Shown: positions 37,813 through 49,023, numbered from the stretch's first letter. The stretch is DNA of 64,000 nt from Acinetobacter baretiae (GCF_015627105.1 NZ_VTDM01000001.1:62001-126000), one strand, 5' to 3'. A program made the numbers and translations. The notes: generated by a model not told the origin, from the letters alone.

Positions 37813-37853
37813 AACACCCATTGATTGAACGATCAATCAATGGGTGTTACACT
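37813..37853 (+). promoter_or_regulatory. betI promoter overlapped by a BetI operator palindrome
   Basis: Perfect 16-bp arms (37813-37828 and 37833-37848) with spacer ACGA; the core TTGATTGA-ACGA-TCAATCAA resembles published BetI boxes. It covers a promoter TTGAAC (37825-37830), 17 bp, TACACT (37848-37853), 31 bp before the betI ATG. Repression relieved by choline is known for BetI; its use here is inference. Confidence 0.8.
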
Positions 37854-37884
37854 TTAGACAATCACCTAGATTTTTATATGTCAT

Positions 37885-38517
37885 ATGAGTGTCACTTTAG
37901 CGTCCACGAGTCGTATACAACCTGAACATGTACGACGTGAGCAAATTATTCAAGCAGCATTTGAAGTCATAGCTTCGCTCGGACTAACCAATACCACTAT
38001 TGCTAAAATTGCTAAACAAGCAGGATTATCTACAGGAATCGTGAGTCATTATTTTGGTGATAAACAAGGGTTGATTACCGCATGCATGCGTGAAATGTTG
38101 GCTGAACTACAACGTAAAACGATGCAAAACAAAGCACATCGTTCAACAGATTCAATTGAGCAAATTCAAGCCATCATTGATTCTAATTTTGATAACAGTC
38201 AAACCAACGCCAAAGCCATGCGGTTATGGTTAGAGTTTTGGACTGCAAGCATGCATATGCCAGCTTTGCAACGTTTACAACGTATCAACAGTCATCGCTT
38301 GTACTCCAACCTAAAATACCATTTACAACAAATTTTACCCAAGACACAAGTCGACACCGTAACCCAAGCTTTAGCAGCACTGATTGATGGCTTATGGTTA
38401 CGTGCAAGTTTAATGAGCCATCAAGAAAATTTTGATGTGACTCAGGCAAGATACATTGCCTATCACTATTTAGAAATGCATACCAATACAGCTCAAAAAA
38501 TACAAACGGAGAATTAA
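37885..38517 (+). CDS. betI: TetR-family choline-responsive repressor BetI
   Basis: 210 residues. An N-terminal TetR helix-turn-helix ([43 protein letters not shown] region, about residues 21-63) is followed by the BetI ligand-binding domain ([20 protein letters not shown]). It represses the bet genes; choline relieves this in characterised relatives. It is the first gene of betI-betB-betA, 2 bp before the betB ATG, downstream of the palindromic operator. Confidence 0.95.
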   Translation: MSVTLASTSRIQPEHVRREQIIQAAFEVIASLGLTNTTIAKIAKQAGLSTGIVSHYFGDKQGLITACMREMLAELQRKTMQNKAHRSTDSIEQIQAIIDSNFDNSQTNAKAMRLWLEFWTASMHMPALQRLQRINSHRLYSNLKYHLQQILPKTQVDTVTQALAALIDGLWLRASLMSHQENFDVTQARYIAYHYLEMHTNTAQKIQTEN

Positions 38518-38519
38518 AG

Positions 38520-39998
38520 ATGTCTAACATTTCAGTATTACCACTTTATATTCATGGTCAATATGTTCAAGCCACCAGTGGTGAGAGTTTTGATACTATC
38601 AATCCTGCCAATGGTCAAGTCATTGCACAAATACAACGTGCCTCTCAAGAAGATGTAAACAAAGCGGTTGAAAGTGCACAGCAAGGTCAAAAAATTTGGG
38701 CAGCCAAAACGGCTGTAGAACGTGCACGCATTCTACGCAAAGCAGTTGATCTTTTACGTGAACGTAACGATGAACTGGCTAAACTTGAAACGCAAGACTC
38801 AGGAAAAGCATTTTCAGAAACGTCAACCGTAGATATTGTTACAGGTGCTGATGTTTTAGAATACTATGCAGGCCTTGCAACCGCGATACAAGGTGAGCAA
38901 CAGCCTTTGCGTGACAGTAGTTTCTTTTACACACGCCGTGAGCCATTGGGTGTTGTTGCAGGTATTGGTGCTTGGAATTATCCAATTCAAATTGCACTTT
39001 GGAAATCAGCGCCTGCACTTGCAGCAGGTAATGCAATGATTTTCAAACCTAGTGAATTTACACCACTAACAGCCTATAAATTGGCTGAAATATACACAGA
39101 AGCAGGCGTTCCTGCAGGTGTTTTTAACGTAGTACAAGGCCTAGGCGATGTAGGTGCAATGATTGCATCACACCCTTTGATTGAAAAAATATCTTTTACA
39201 GGCTCTGTTGCTACAGGTAAAAAAGTCATGGCTACTGCGGCAAGCTCATCACTTAAAGAAGTGACCATGGAGCTTGGTGGTAAGTCACCACTTATTATTT
39301 GTGATGATGCCAATATTGAACGTGCAGCAGATATCGCAATGATGGCAAATTTCTTTAGTACAGGCCAAGTGTGTACTAACGGTACTCGTGTTTTTATCCC
39401 TAAAACACGCAAAGAAGACTTTGAAAAAGCACTTCTTGAACGTATTGCCTACATTAAAATTGGCGACCCAATGCAGGCCGAAACAAATATGGGGCCACTT
39501 TCAAGTTTTGCACATTTAGATAAAGTGCTGTCTTATATTGATCAAGGCAAAAAACAAGGTGCGACCCTACTTTGCGGTGGTCAACGCTCAACGGATTCTG
39601 CACTTACACACGGTGCATATATTGAACCAACCATTTTTACAGACTGTAAAGATGACATGAGCATTGTGACCGATGAAATCTTTGGGCCTGTAATGAGCAT
39701 TTTGAGTTATGACAGTGAAGAAGAAGCCATTGAACGTGCCAACAATACACCACTTGGCCTTGCAGCAGGTGTGGTTACCGAAAATTTAAATCGTGCACAC
39801 CATATTGCCCATCAGATTGAAGCAGGTATTTTTTGGATCAATACGTGGGGTGAATCTCCTGCTGAAATGCCGGTGGGTGGCTATAAACAATCAGGTGTAG
39901 GACGTGAAAATGGCTTAGTTTCGCTTCAGCATTACACTCGCATTAAATCCATTCAAGTTGAAATGGGTGAATATCAGTCTATTTTCACAAAAAACTAA
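38520..39998 (+). CDS. betB: Betaine aldehyde dehydrogenase BetB
   Basis: 492-residue NAD(P)-dependent aldehyde dehydrogenase, second step of choline to glycine betaine. Visible are the cofactor region [34 protein letters not shown], the general base Glu in [10 protein letters not shown] and the nucleophilic Cys in [19 protein letters not shown] precedes the ATG, which lies 2 bp after betI. The length is standard. Confidence 0.96.
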   Translation: MSNISVLPLYIHGQYVQATSGESFDTINPANGQVIAQIQRASQEDVNKAVESAQQGQKIWAAKTAVERARILRKAVDLLRERNDELAKLETQDSGKAFSETSTVDIVTGADVLEYYAGLATAIQGEQQPLRDSSFFYTRREPLGVVAGIGAWNYPIQIALWKSAPALAAGNAMIFKPSEFTPLTAYKLAEIYTEAGVPAGVFNVVQGLGDVGAMIASHPLIEKISFTGSVATGKKVMATAASSSLKEVTMELGGKSPLIICDDANIERAADIAMMANFFSTGQVCTNGTRVFIPKTRKEDFEKALLERIAYIKIGDPMQAETNMGPLSSFAHLDKVLSYIDQGKKQGATLLCGGQRSTDSALTHGAYIEPTIFTDCKDDMSIVTDEIFGPVMSILSYDSEEEAIERANNTPLGLAAGVVTENLNRAHHIAHQIEAGIFWINTWGESPAEMPVGGYKQSGVGRENGLVSLQHYTRIKSIQVEMGEYQSIFTKN

Positions 39999-40037
39999 AT
40001 AGACTTTTCTCCCACAAGTAAATAAGGATACTCTAAC

Positions 40038-41744
40038 ATGGCAAATCAAGAATTTGACTATATTGTTGTTGGTGCAGGCTCAGCAGGTAATGTATTGGCC
40101 ACTCGACTGACCGAAGATGAAAACGTGAGCGTATTACTGCTCGAAGCAGGTGGCCCTGATTATCGTGCAGATTTTCGCACTCAAATGCCCGCAGCATTGG
40201 CTTTTCCTTTACAGGGTAGACAGTACAATTGGGCATATGAAACAGATCCAGAACCACATATGAACAATCGTCGTATGGAATGTGGTCGTGGTAAAGGCCT
40301 TGGTGGTTCTTCATTAATTAATGGCATGTGCTACATTCGTGGTAATGCCATGGATTTAGACGGCTGGGCAAAACTTAAAGGTTTAGAACAGTGGTCATAT
40401 GCTGATTGCTTACCTTACTATCGCAAAGCAGAAACACGTGACATTGGTGAAAATGATTACCACGGTGGTCAAGGGCCTGTTTGTGTCAGCACACCTAAAA
40501 AAGGAAATAACGTCTTGTTTCACGCCATGGTCGATGCAGGTGTACAAGCAGGTTACCCAAGGACTGATGACTTAAACGGTTATCAGCAAGAGGGGTTTGG
40601 CCCAATGGATCGTACAGTTACTCCTCAAGGGCGTCGTTCTAGTACTGCTCGTGGCTACTTAGATCTTGCAAAATCACGTAAGAACCTCACCATCGTGACA
40701 CATGCAGTAACCGACAAAGTACTTTTTTCAGGTAAAAAAGCCACAGGAGTTCAGTATTTACAAGGCAGTAGCACGACTCCTACAATAGTTAAAGCACGTA
40801 AAGAAGTGTTATTAAGCTCAGGAACGATTGCTTCACCACAAATTTTACAACGCTCAGGTGTTGGCCCTAAAGCACTACTAGACTCCTTGTCTATACCCGT
40901 GGTACACGAATTACCGGGTGTTGGTGAAAATTTACAAGATCATTTAGAGCTATATTTACAATATGCATCTAAAAAACCTGTTTCTCTCTATCCTGCGCTC
41001 CAATGGCAAAATCAACCTAAAATTGGTGCTGAATGGATGTTTTTAGGTACAGGCGTGGGTGCATCGAATCAATTTGAAGCGGGTGGCTTTATTCGTAGTC
41101 GCCCCGAATTTGACTGGCCAAACATTCAATATCACTTTTTACCTGTGGCCATTAATTACAATGGAACCAATGGTGTAAAAGAGCATGGTTTTCAAGCACA
41201 TGTAGGCTCTATGCGATCACCTTCTCGTGGCCGTGTACAGATTAAATCTTTGAACCCACATGACCACCCTAGTTTGTTATTTAATTACATGTCTACAGAG
41301 CAAGATTGGCAAGAGTTCCGTGACTGTATACGTCTAACACGTGAAATTATGCATCAACCTGCACTCGATGAATATCGTGGTCGTGAAATTAGCCCAGGTA
41401 AAGATGTCGTCACAGATGAACAACTTGATGAATTTGTGCGTAGCCATGCAGAAACTGCTTACCACCCTTGTGGTAGCTGTAAAATGGGTCATGACGATAT
41501 GGCAGTCGTTGACCATGAAGGTCGTGTACATGGCATAGAAGGTTTACGTGTTATTGACGCGTCAATTATGCCAATTATTATTACAGGCAACTTAAATGCA
41601 ACCACCATTATGATTGGTGAAAAAATTGCTGATGCTATTCGTGGTCAGAAACTACCGCGTTCTACTGCAGGTTACTACAAAGCAGGTCAATCACCTGTAC
41701 GTATTGCCCCTCAACGTGAATTCACGATAGATCAAATGCAATAA
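40038..41744 (+). CDS. betA: Choline dehydrogenase BetA
   Basis: GMC oxidoreductase (568 residues) that oxidises choline to betaine aldehyde, membrane-associated and FAD-linked. The N-terminal ADP-binding motif is [18 protein letters not shown] signatures are [20 protein letters not shown] and [15 protein letters not shown]. The catalytic His is in [13 protein letters not shown], with [15 protein letters not shown] near the end. AAGGAT precedes the ATG; it sits 39 bp after betB. A strong terminator follows. Confidence 0.96.
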   Translation: MANQEFDYIVVGAGSAGNVLATRLTEDENVSVLLLEAGGPDYRADFRTQMPAALAFPLQGRQYNWAYETDPEPHMNNRRMECGRGKGLGGSSLINGMCYIRGNAMDLDGWAKLKGLEQWSYADCLPYYRKAETRDIGENDYHGGQGPVCVSTPKKGNNVLFHAMVDAGVQAGYPRTDDLNGYQQEGFGPMDRTVTPQGRRSSTARGYLDLAKSRKNLTIVTHAVTDKVLFSGKKATGVQYLQGSSTTPTIVKARKEVLLSSGTIASPQILQRSGVGPKALLDSLSIPVVHELPGVGENLQDHLELYLQYASKKPVSLYPALQWQNQPKIGAEWMFLGTGVGASNQFEAGGFIRSRPEFDWPNIQYHFLPVAINYNGTNGVKEHGFQAHVGSMRSPSRGRVQIKSLNPHDHPSLLFNYMSTEQDWQEFRDCIRLTREIMHQPALDEYRGREISPGKDVVTDEQLDEFVRSHAETAYHPCGSCKMGHDDMAVVDHEGRVHGIEGLRVIDASIMPIIITGNLNATTIMIGEKIADAIRGQKLPRSTAGYYKAGQSPVRIAPQREFTIDQMQ

Positions 41745-41755
41745 AAGTATGATTA

Positions 41756-41789
41756 AAAAAATGGCGGCCTTCAAGGCCGCCATTTTTTA
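41756..41789. terminator. Bidirectional terminator betA / tyrB
   Basis: Perfect GC-rich stem ATGGCGGCCTT / AAGGCCGCCAT (41761-41771, 41773-41783), flanked by A7 and T6, between convergent genes. Confidence 0.95.
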
Positions 41790-41805
41790 TGTCGTTCAAT
41801 CAGAA

Positions 41806-43002
41806 TTATGCCAATACTTTCGCAATTGCATCTGCAACATAGTAGACATTTTTTTCGTTTAAGCCAGCAACACACATACGGCCGCTAAGCAAGATATATA
41901 CAGCATGTTCTGTACGTAATTTATCTGCTTGCTCTGAGGTTAAACCTGTATAACTAAACATACCACGTTGTTTTACAAGGTAATCAAAGTTTTTATTTGG
42001 CAGTCGCTTAACTAATTCATCACGCAAAACAGTACGCATTTTGGCAATACGTTCCGCCATACCTTTGAGTTCACTTTCCCAATCAGCACGTAAACTATCA
42101 TTATTAAGTACAGATTCAACCAATACAGCACCTGTCGTTGGTGGGCTTGAATATACACGGCGGACATTCGCTTTGAGTCGACCAAATACATTATCTGCTG
42201 TCACTGCATCTTCCGACACCACGGTTAAACCACCAACACGTTCGCCATACAGTGAGAAAATTTTAGAAAAAGAGTTACTCAACACAAATTGTGCGCCCAC
42301 TTTATCTAGTGCACGAATGAGATATGCATCTTTTTCTAAATCTTCAGCAAAACCTTGGTATGCAATATCAAGAAAAGGAATCAATTTTCCTTTAATCAAT
42401 ACTTCAATCACTTGATCCCATTGCTCAGGCACCAAGTCTGCACCCGTTGGGTTATGACAACATGGGTGTAATAGCACCACGTCATTTTCAGGAATTGACT
42501 TTAGCGTTTCAAGCATTTTTTCAAATGCAACGCCATTGGTTTCTGGGTCAAAGTACGGATATTCTGCTGTTTCAAACCCTGCACCTTGAAAAATGGTGAT
42601 GTGGTTTTCCCATGTTGGTTGACTCACCCAAACTTTAGACGTTGGAAAGTTTTCTTTTAGAAAATCTGCACCAATTTTAAGCGCACCAGAACCACCTAAA
42701 GTTTGTATTGTCACCGCACGTTTTTCTGCACGAGATTTGCTGTCATTACCCAATAATAAAGCTTGCGTTGCATCGGCATAACTTTTCAAACCAGACATTG
42801 GTAAATATAGTTTTGCTTTATCTACATTTTTACCAACCTCTAATGCAACTGTTTTGATCGCATTAAACTGTGGCACAATGCTGTGTTCATTGTAATATAA
42901 GCCAATACCTAAATTAACTTTGTTATCACGTTCATCTTTTTGGAATTTTTCCATTAATGATAAAATTGGGTCGCCTGCATAAGGCTGAACATGCTGAAAC
43001 AT
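41806..43002 (-). CDS. tyrB: Aromatic amino acid aminotransferase TyrB
   Basis: PLP-dependent class I aminotransferase, 398 residues. The lysine Schiff-base site is K247 in SNSFSKIFSLYGERVGGL; the FSLYGERVGG form matches TyrB rather than AspC (FGLYNERVG). Other contacts are HPCCHNPTGADL, the LDIAYQG aspartate and the C-terminal Arg in GRMCVAGL. It probably transaminates Tyr, Phe and Asp with 2-oxoglutarate. It is monocistronic and shares a terminator with betA. Confidence 0.92.
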   Translation of the reverse strand: MFQHVQPYAGDPILSLMEKFQKDERDNKVNLGIGLYYNEHSIVPQFNAIKTVALEVGKNVDKAKLYLPMSGLKSYADATQALLLGNDSKSRAEKRAVTIQTLGGSGALKIGADFLKENFPTSKVWVSQPTWENHITIFQGAGFETAEYPYFDPETNGVAFEKMLETLKSIPENDVVLLHPCCHNPTGADLVPEQWDQVIEVLIKGKLIPFLDIAYQGFAEDLEKDAYLIRALDKVGAQFVLSNSFSKIFSLYGERVGGLTVVSEDAVTADNVFGRLKANVRRVYSSPPTTGAVLVESVLNNDSLRADWESELKGMAERIAKMRTVLRDELVKRLPNKNFDYLVKQRGMFSYTGLTSEQADKLRTEHAVYILLSGRMCVAGLNEKNVYYVADAIAKVLA

Positions 43003-43112
43003 AACTCGCTCGATCCACTGTAGTGTCTATCCATTATATACATAGTTTGACCCGATAGTGTGAACACTTTTTATACAAACACACTGTTTTAGTACTGATA
43101 TTTTTAGTCATT

Positions 43113-43520
43113 TTACAGTGTTGCTTGCGTTTCACCTTGTGCAATTTTATCTAAAATGGGGCAATCTGCTTCTGTATTGCCAGCACAGCATGACACTGAT
43201 TGTTTTAACAGCTCAACCATTTTTTCAAGCTGACCTATTTGAGTGTTCAATTGAACAATATGTGCCTGTGCAAACGCTTTAACATCAGCACTGTGTCTTG
43301 TTTTATTTCCCCACAATTGCAACAGATATTTCATTTGTGTGGTCGAAAAATGTAAGGCCTTTGCATGTAAAATAAACTGTAAAGTCTCAATATTTTTTTC
43401 GTTATACACACGATACCCTGCATGATTACGCTCAATATGAACCAACAACCCCACACGCTCATAATAGCGAATCATTTTAGCAGATATGCCTAGACGTTTT
43501 GATACTTGACCAATATTCAT
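43113..43520 (-). CDS. cueR: Copper-responsive MerR-family regulator CueR
   Basis: About 135 residues: an N-terminal MerR winged helix (MNIGQVSKRLGISAKMIRYYERVGLL), a coiled dimerisation helix, and a metal-binding loop with two cysteines (CCAGNTEADCPIL) in the CueR-like spacing that selects Cu(I)/Ag(I)/Au(I). It lies 8 bp after copA in the same direction, so it is co-transcribed with its target. Two promoters with the 19-bp spacers CueR requires lie upstream of copA and copZ. GAGG lies before the ATG at 43520. Confidence 0.93.
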   Translation of the reverse strand: MNIGQVSKRLGISAKMIRYYERVGLLVHIERNHAGYRVYNEKNIETLQFILHAKALHFSTTQMKYLLQLWGNKTRHSADVKAFAQAHIVQLNTQIGQLEKMVELLKQSVSCCAGNTEADCPILDKIAQGETQATL

Positions 43521-43528
43521 CACCTACC

Positions 43529-45994
43529 TCAATTTTTTTCAGTCACAGAAAAACGCTTTAAACGAAGAGCATTGGTGAGCACAAATACAGATGACATCGC
43601 CATTGCTGCCGCTGCAACCATTGGTGATAATAAAATGTGATCGCTTGGATACAATACTCCAGCTGCAACAGGAATCAGCGCAATATTATAAATAAATGCC
43701 CAAAACAAATTTTGCTGAATATTTCGTATGGTCGCCTGACTCAATGCAATCGCATCAACAGCCGCTTTCAAATTTCCAGACATTAGTACAACATCGGCTG
43801 ATTCTATGGCAATATCTGTGCCTGTACCAATGGCTATGCCAACATCTGCATGTGCTAAAGCAGGTGCATCGTTGATTCCATCACCAATATAAGCAACTTT
43901 ACCGTATTTATCTTGTAAAGCGTGTATTGCATCCACTTTACCTGTGGGCATAACACCTGCAATCACTTCGTCAATATTTAGGGTTTGAGCAATCGCTTTT
44001 GCAGTTTTTTCTTGATCGCCTGTAATCATCACTACTTTTAAACCCAAACGCTGAAATTGAGCAACCACTTGAGCACTATTGGATTTGACAGCATCAGCCA
44101 CAGCAAACATTGCCACAAGTACACCATTTATCACCACATAAATCGGAGATTTTGCCTGTGTTGCCCACTGTTCAGCATGCTGATTAAATAAAGAAATATC
44201 TATATTCAATTGTGCCATTAAACGATCGGCACCAATCTGCACCCATTGATTTTGTACTTGCCCTTGTATGCCTAGCCCTGTGAGCGTATCTACCTGTTGT
44301 GCATCAAACCACTGTATTTTCTTTTGTTTGGCATACTCTATTACAGCAGTAGCTAGAGGGTGTGTTGTATATTGTTCTATAGATGCGATGTATTGTAAAA
44401 CATGATGTTGACTAATGTCATCAACACATAAAAAATCAGTGAGTGTTGGTTGGCCTTGTGTGAGTGTACCTGTTTTATCTACACCAATGGCTTTTACTTC
44501 TTTGAGTTGCTGTAATGCCACGCCCTGTCGAAACAACACCCCCATTTGTGCGCCTTTCCCTGTTGCCACCATAATAGAGGTGGGTGTTGCCAGCCCCATT
44601 GCACAAGGACAAGCCACAATAAGTACAGCAACTGCATTCACCAATGCATAAGACACAGATGGACTTGGCCCCCAAACCAACCATACTACACCTGTCAATA
44701 CAGCAATGAGCATGATGGTGGGTACAAACCACAGTGTAATTTTATCTACCCATGCTTGTATAGGTAATTTGCTGGCTTGTGCATGTTCAACTAAAGCAAT
44801 AATTTGTGCCAATAACGTGTTTTGGTGCTGTGCTGTTACCTTAACTTCAAGTAACCCTGTTTGATTCATTGTTCCTGCACTGACCTGCTCACCTTGATTT
44901 TTTTTTACGGCTAAAGGCTCACCTGTCAGCATTGACTCATCCACTACACTTTGCCCCGAAATTACCACACCATCGACAGGAATTTTTTCACCTGCGTATA
45001 CCATCACATGCATACCTACAATTACATGTTCAATATTCATCTCTTGTACGGTCATGTCTTTTTTTACATGGGCTATTTGGGGCTGTAAGCCAATCAAATG
45101 CTGTATCGCTTGTGTTGTTTTACCTTTTGCTTTCGCTTCTAAATAACGTCCAAGTAAAATTAAAGTCACAATCATTGCTGCCGCTTCAAAATATACATGT
45201 ACCGCTTGAGAAGGTAACCACTGCGGAAATGCAGTTGCAATCAATGAATAGCTATAAGCCGCTAATGTACCTACCGCAACCAATGCATTCATATCTGGTG
45301 CACGGCGTAACAATGCAGGTATTCCTTTTTGGTAAAACTGCCTTGCGGGAAAACATAAAATTATGGTCACAAAAACACACTGTAACCACCAGTTCAGCGA
45401 TTGCCCAATATATTGATCTAACCAATGCTGAAAAGATGAAGAAATATGTCCAAACATTGCAAGCAGCATCACAGGTAAGCTCAACGCTGCGGCTTGTATT
45501 AATGAAGATAATAATGTTTTTGATGCATCGGCAGTGGATTTGTTGTGCGGTACAGCTTTAGAGACCACAGTGGCTGTATACCCTGCTCGCTCTACAGCAT
45601 CGATTAAATGTTGAACTGGAACATCAGAATGTACAGAAATGTGTGCTTGATGTGTCGCTAGATTCACGACAACCTGCTGTAGACCTTCCACTTTTGACAG
45701 CGATTTTTCTGCTCTTGCCACACAAGATGCACACGTTAGCCCCTCTATATTTAAAACAATCTCTTGTGTACTGGCAGTTTCTGGCTCAACGTCATAACCT
45801 GCATCTTGAATGCATTTAATTAATTGCTGACGATCTAAATGCTCGCCCCAGATCACAGCTTTCTCAGTGGTTAAATTCACACTCACTTGGCTGATTTTTT
45901 GTTTTTTTAATGCTTTTTCCACACGAGCAACACAAGAAGCACAACTCATTCCTTGAATACGCAATTCGATTTGTTGGGGTTTTGTGGTGCTCAT
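43529..45994 (-). CDS. copA: Copper-exporting P1B-type ATPase CopA
   Basis: 821 residues from the ATG at 45994. Two N-terminal heavy-metal-associated domains (GMSCASC near 16-22 and GLTCASC about 70 residues later) are followed by eight predicted membrane helices. Then come the CPC ion-channel motif in [11 protein letters not shown], the phosphorylation loop DKTGTLTQG, the nucleotide-domain His-Pro (THPLA) and the hinge [11 protein letters not shown]. It exports Cu(I) from the cytoplasm. AAGG lies near the ATG; the frame extends to a TTG at 46024, which is less likely. Transcribed from the CueR-type promoter at 46028-46058 with cueR downstream. Confidence 0.96.
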   Translation of the reverse strand: MSTTKPQQIELRIQGMSCASCVARVEKALKKQKISQVSVNLTTEKAVIWGEHLDRQQLIKCIQDAGYDVEPETASTQEIVLNIEGLTCASCVARAEKSLSKVEGLQQVVVNLATHQAHISVHSDVPVQHLIDAVERAGYTATVVSKAVPHNKSTADASKTLLSSLIQAAALSLPVMLLAMFGHISSSFQHWLDQYIGQSLNWWLQCVFVTIILCFPARQFYQKGIPALLRRAPDMNALVAVGTLAAYSYSLIATAFPQWLPSQAVHVYFEAAAMIVTLILLGRYLEAKAKGKTTQAIQHLIGLQPQIAHVKKDMTVQEMNIEHVIVGMHVMVYAGEKIPVDGVVISGQSVVDESMLTGEPLAVKKNQGEQVSAGTMNQTGLLEVKVTAQHQNTLLAQIIALVEHAQASKLPIQAWVDKITLWFVPTIMLIAVLTGVVWLVWGPSPSVSYALVNAVAVLIVACPCAMGLATPTSIMVATGKGAQMGVLFRQGVALQQLKEVKAIGVDKTGTLTQGQPTLTDFLCVDDISQHHVLQYIASIEQYTTHPLATAVIEYAKQKKIQWFDAQQVDTLTGLGIQGQVQNQWVQIGADRLMAQLNIDISLFNQHAEQWATQAKSPIYVVINGVLVAMFAVADAVKSNSAQVVAQFQRLGLKVVMITGDQEKTAKAIAQTLNIDEVIAGVMPTGKVDAIHALQDKYGKVAYIGDGINDAPALAHADVGIAIGTGTDIAIESADVVLMSGNLKAAVDAIALSQATIRNIQQNLFWAFIYNIALIPVAAGVLYPSDHILLSPMVAAAAMAMSSVFVLTNALRLKRFSVTEKN

Positions 45995-46027
45995 GCTTGA
46001 CCTTAATTCATAATTTTTAGCCAATAC

Positions 46028-46058
46028 AGATTAAACCTTGACACAAGGGTAAGGTCAA
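46028..46058 (-). promoter_or_regulatory. CueR-type promoter of copA-cueR
   Basis: Reading leftward: TTGACC (46053-46058), a 19-bp spacer and TAATCT (46028-46033). The spacer contains the ACCTTACCC / CAAGGT dyad typical of CueR sites. The long spacer is the MerR-family hallmark. Confidence 0.85.
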
Positions 46059-46063
46059 GCACA

Positions 46064-46094
46064 TTGACTTTACCCTTGTGTCAAGGTTTAGAAT
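46064..46094 (+). promoter_or_regulatory. CueR-type promoter of copZ
   Basis: TTGACT (46064-46069), a 19-bp spacer and TAGAAT (46089-46094). The spacer carries the same TTTACCCTTGTGTCAAGGT dyad as the copA promoter in the opposite direction, 5 bp away. Confidence 0.85.
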
Positions 46095-46117
46095 AGCATT
46101 TTACATTGGAGCAACAC

Positions 46118-46312
46118 ATGAAATTTAATATTCCAAATATGACTTGTGGTGGCTGTGTACGCGGTGTGACTGCAAGTATCCAACATGTAGACCCTCAAGC
46201 ACAGGTCAATGCAGATTTAACAGCTCAAACCGTTGAGGTTACATCACAACTTGACGCGAAAACCATTCAACAAGCACTAGAGGCCGATGATTTTCCAGCC
46301 ACTTTAATTTAA
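46118..46312 (+). CDS. copZ: Copper chaperone, CopZ/Atx1-like heavy-metal-associated domain
   Basis: 64-residue single HMA domain. The MTCGGC motif (C10, C13) binds Cu(I), and the rest fits the beta-alpha-beta-beta-alpha-beta fold. It probably delivers Cu(I) to CopA. The ATG at 46118 has GGAG 6 bp upstream. It is transcribed from a CueR-type promoter divergent from copA. A hairpin ACAGTATATC / GATATACTGT (46334-46343, 46365-46374) lies shortly after the stop but has no U-tract. Confidence 0.92.
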   Translation: MKFNIPNMTCGGCVRGVTASIQHVDPQAQVNADLTAQTVEVTSQLDAKTIQQALEADDFPATLI

Positions 46313-46571
46313 GTCGAAAATCTGAACTACATCACAGTATATCCATGACGTGTTACGTAACATAGATATACTGTAACAACAACCCAACAATTTCATATCA
46401 AGATCAAAATTTTACTTCACTAAAATACAGCTAGGCCGTCACCTATCATAATAAATACTGATACCTAACGACTCTGCTTTCTACAATAATGACTAAAAAT
46501 GCAAATATAATTTACATCACATCATGTTTTCGAAAGCATTCATACAATAATGAGGTCTTTTGGAGGGTAAA

Positions 46572-48977
46572 ATGGATATACCTAAGACACGAAGTCACAT
46601 CATACTGACCAAAATTTTTGCCGTAATTTTAATACTCATTGCATTACCCCTGTTATTTGGTGGAATCTACCTCAGCATCGAAGGAGGATCTTGGTACTAC
46701 TTATTGACAGGTCTTGCACTCACACTTTCAGGGCTTCTACTATTTAAGGACAAGTTGATCGGCGCCCATATTTTTGGATTATTTTTCATTGCAACCATTG
46801 CATGGACCATTTATGAAACAGGGTCACGTTTTTGGGGTTGGGTTCCTCGTCTTGCATTGTTTGCAGTTTTAGCATTTTTTTTGACCTTATTGTTGCCTTA
46901 CATTGGTCAAGGAATACGTAAAAAAACAGCCTACATACTCACATCTATCATTGCTGTATGCTTTGCAATTGCATTGGTTTGTGCGTTTTTACCTCACAAT
47001 GAATATCGTTCAGATGAAAGTTTTCCAACACAAGCTTTGACCAATACAAATAGTAATGATCCTACACAATCAGATTCAGATTGGAAATACTATGGTCGTG
47101 ATGCAAATGCCACACGTTATTCTCCGCTACAACAAATCAATGCAGATAATGCAAAGAATTTAGAACGTGCATGGGTATACCATACTGAAGATTTACCACC
47201 TGCAGGCAAAAAAGACCTTTGGGCAGCTGAGCATACACCCATCAAAGTGGGCAATGGTTTATATGTATGCAGTGCAACCAATAATGTCAGTCGGATTGAC
47301 CCTGCTACAGGTAAAGAAGTATGGAAATTTAAATCCAATGTTGCTTACAGCAGTATTCCATATACGGCAGCATGTCGTGGACTCACGTATTATGAGTCTA
47401 AAACTATTCCTATGGGTCAAGCCTGCCACACCCGCATTGTGTTAGGCACATTAGACATGCGTCTGATTGCTCTAGATACAGAAACAGGTCAACCATGCCA
47501 AAACTTTGGAGAGCATGGTAGTACCGATTTAAATAAAGGCTTAGGCCATACCGTACCAGGTTTTGTCTCTGTAACATCACCAGTCACTATTGTTAAAAAT
47601 ACCATTATTGTGAATCATGAAGTCAGAGACAACCAACGTCGTTGGGCACCATCTGGCGTTATCCGTGGTTATGATGCCGAAACTGGGAAGTTTAAATGGG
47701 CATGGGATGTTAAGCGTCCAAATGACCATACCGAACCTAAAGATGGACAAGAATATAGCCGTGGTACACCAAACTCTTGGACACCAATGGTCAGCGATGA
47801 AAAGTTAGGCCTTGTTTATGTTCCTATGGGGAATGCTGCGGCTGATCACTACAGTGCCATGCGCAGTCCTGAAGAAGAAGCTGTGAATGATGCTATTGTT
47901 GCTCTAGACCCAGATACTGGAAATGTACGTTGGACATTCCAAACTGTACACAAAGATGTTTGGGATCAAGACTTAGGTTCTCAACCGACGCTCATAGATT
48001 ATCCAGACAGTAAAGGCAACCCTGTTCCTGCAATGCTCGTCCCGACGAAAAAAGGACAAACATTTATTTTAAACCGTCAAACAGGACAACCTCTGAGTAA
48101 AGTAGAAGAAAAACCTGTTCCAACCACAGGCGGTGTTGCTGATGACCCTCGTTCACCAACACAACCATTTTCAGTAGATATTCCACGACTTGGTTTCCCT
48201 GATTTAGATGAAACGAAAATGTGGGGTATTTCACCTATCGATCAAATGCTATGCCGTATTAAATATCGTCAGGCCAATTATCAAGGTATGGATACACCAC
48301 CAAGTTTAGATAAACATTGGATTATGTATCCTGGGAACAATGGCGGAAGTGACTGGGGTAGTTATGCCTATGATGCAAATCGAGGTGTCATTATTGCCAA
48401 TTGGAACAATACCCCTATGTACGGCAGACTCATTACTCGAGCACAAGCCAACAAAGATGGGTTAGAGTCGATGGATGCAACAAACTACAAACCTGTTGGT
48501 GGGATTGGTCGCCCAATGTCAGATACACCATATGGTGTTGAAATTAGTGCTTTCTTTAGCCCGACAGGCATGTTATGCAGTGAACCACCATACGGCATGA
48601 TCAGTGCGATTGATTTACACAGTAAACGTATTTTATGGCAACGTCCACTTGGAAGCGCTGAACGCAATGGGCCGTTTAATATGGCAACCCATATGCCTAT
48701 TAATATTGGTACACCAAATAACGGTGGGCCAATTGTAACGGCAGGTGGAATCATTTTTGTTGCTGCAACGACAGACAATAAAATCCGTGCTTTAGACTTA
48801 AAAACAGGTAAGGAATTGTGGAGCGATACTTTACCTGCAGGCGGACAAGCCACACCAATGACCTACTCTATTAATGGCGAGCAATATCTTGTGATTATGG
48901 CAGGCGGTCATCATTTTATGGGTACTGGGGTAAGTGATGCACTTGTGGCATACAAACTCCCTAAAAACATGAAATAA
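46572..48977 (+). CDS. gcd: Membrane-bound PQQ-dependent glucose dehydrogenase
   Basis: 801 residues. The N-terminal 150 hold five hydrophobic segments that anchor it in the inner membrane and bind ubiquinone. The periplasmic remainder is an eight-bladed PQQ propeller (WKYYGRDANATRYSPL; PATGKEVWKF; TVHKDVWDQDLGSQPTL; C-terminal VIMAGGHHFMGT). It oxidises glucose and other aldoses to lactones, feeding electrons to ubiquinone. GGAGGG lies before the ATG at 46572. No PQQ-biosynthesis gene is in the window, so cofactor supply must come from elsewhere in the genome or outside. A terminator follows. Confidence 0.95.
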   Translation: MDIPKTRSHIILTKIFAVILILIALPLLFGGIYLSIEGGSWYYLLTGLALTLSGLLLFKDKLIGAHIFGLFFIATIAWTIYETGSRFWGWVPRLALFAVLAFFLTLLLPYIGQGIRKKTAYILTSIIAVCFAIALVCAFLPHNEYRSDESFPTQALTNTNSNDPTQSDSDWKYYGRDANATRYSPLQQINADNAKNLERAWVYHTEDLPPAGKKDLWAAEHTPIKVGNGLYVCSATNNVSRIDPATGKEVWKFKSNVAYSSIPYTAACRGLTYYESKTIPMGQACHTRIVLGTLDMRLIALDTETGQPCQNFGEHGSTDLNKGLGHTVPGFVSVTSPVTIVKNTIIVNHEVRDNQRRWAPSGVIRGYDAETGKFKWAWDVKRPNDHTEPKDGQEYSRGTPNSWTPMVSDEKLGLVYVPMGNAAADHYSAMRSPEEEAVNDAIVALDPDTGNVRWTFQTVHKDVWDQDLGSQPTLIDYPDSKGNPVPAMLVPTKKGQTFILNRQTGQPLSKVEEKPVPTTGGVADDPRSPTQPFSVDIPRLGFPDLDETKMWGISPIDQMLCRIKYRQANYQGMDTPPSLDKHWIMYPGNNGGSDWGSYAYDANRGVIIANWNNTPMYGRLITRAQANKDGLESMDATNYKPVGGIGRPMSDTPYGVEISAFFSPTGMLCSEPPYGMISAIDLHSKRILWQRPLGSAERNGPFNMATHMPINIGTPNNGGPIVTAGGIIFVAATTDNKIRALDLKTGKELWSDTLPAGGQATPMTYSINGEQYLVIMAGGHHFMGTGVSDALVAYKLPKNMK

Positions 48978-48992
48978 ACATTCATTGTTCAC

Positions 48993-49023
48993 AAAAAAGA
49001 CCAGCATATTGCTGGTCTTTTTA
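48993..49023 (+). terminator. Terminator of gcd
   Basis: Stem AAAAAGACCAGCA / TGCTGGTCTTTTT (48994-49006, 49010-49022) with a three-base loop, 16 bp after the stop codon. Confidence 0.93.

Larger units (their letters stand above)
37208..37884. other. Intergenic control region betT / betI
   Basis: 677 bp between divergent genes. It holds the betI promoter and operator (separate entry), a large imperfect inverted repeat at 37298-37348 about 90 bp before betT (separate entry), and a second 9-bp inverted repeat ATGATGCAA / TTGCATCAT (37580-37588, 37596-37604). The rest is AT-rich with no gene. Confidence 0.6.

Noticed and set aside
46334-46374. Hairpin after copZ as a terminator
   Set aside because: The stem is good but no U-tract follows (AACAACAACCC); kept only as a note under copZ.
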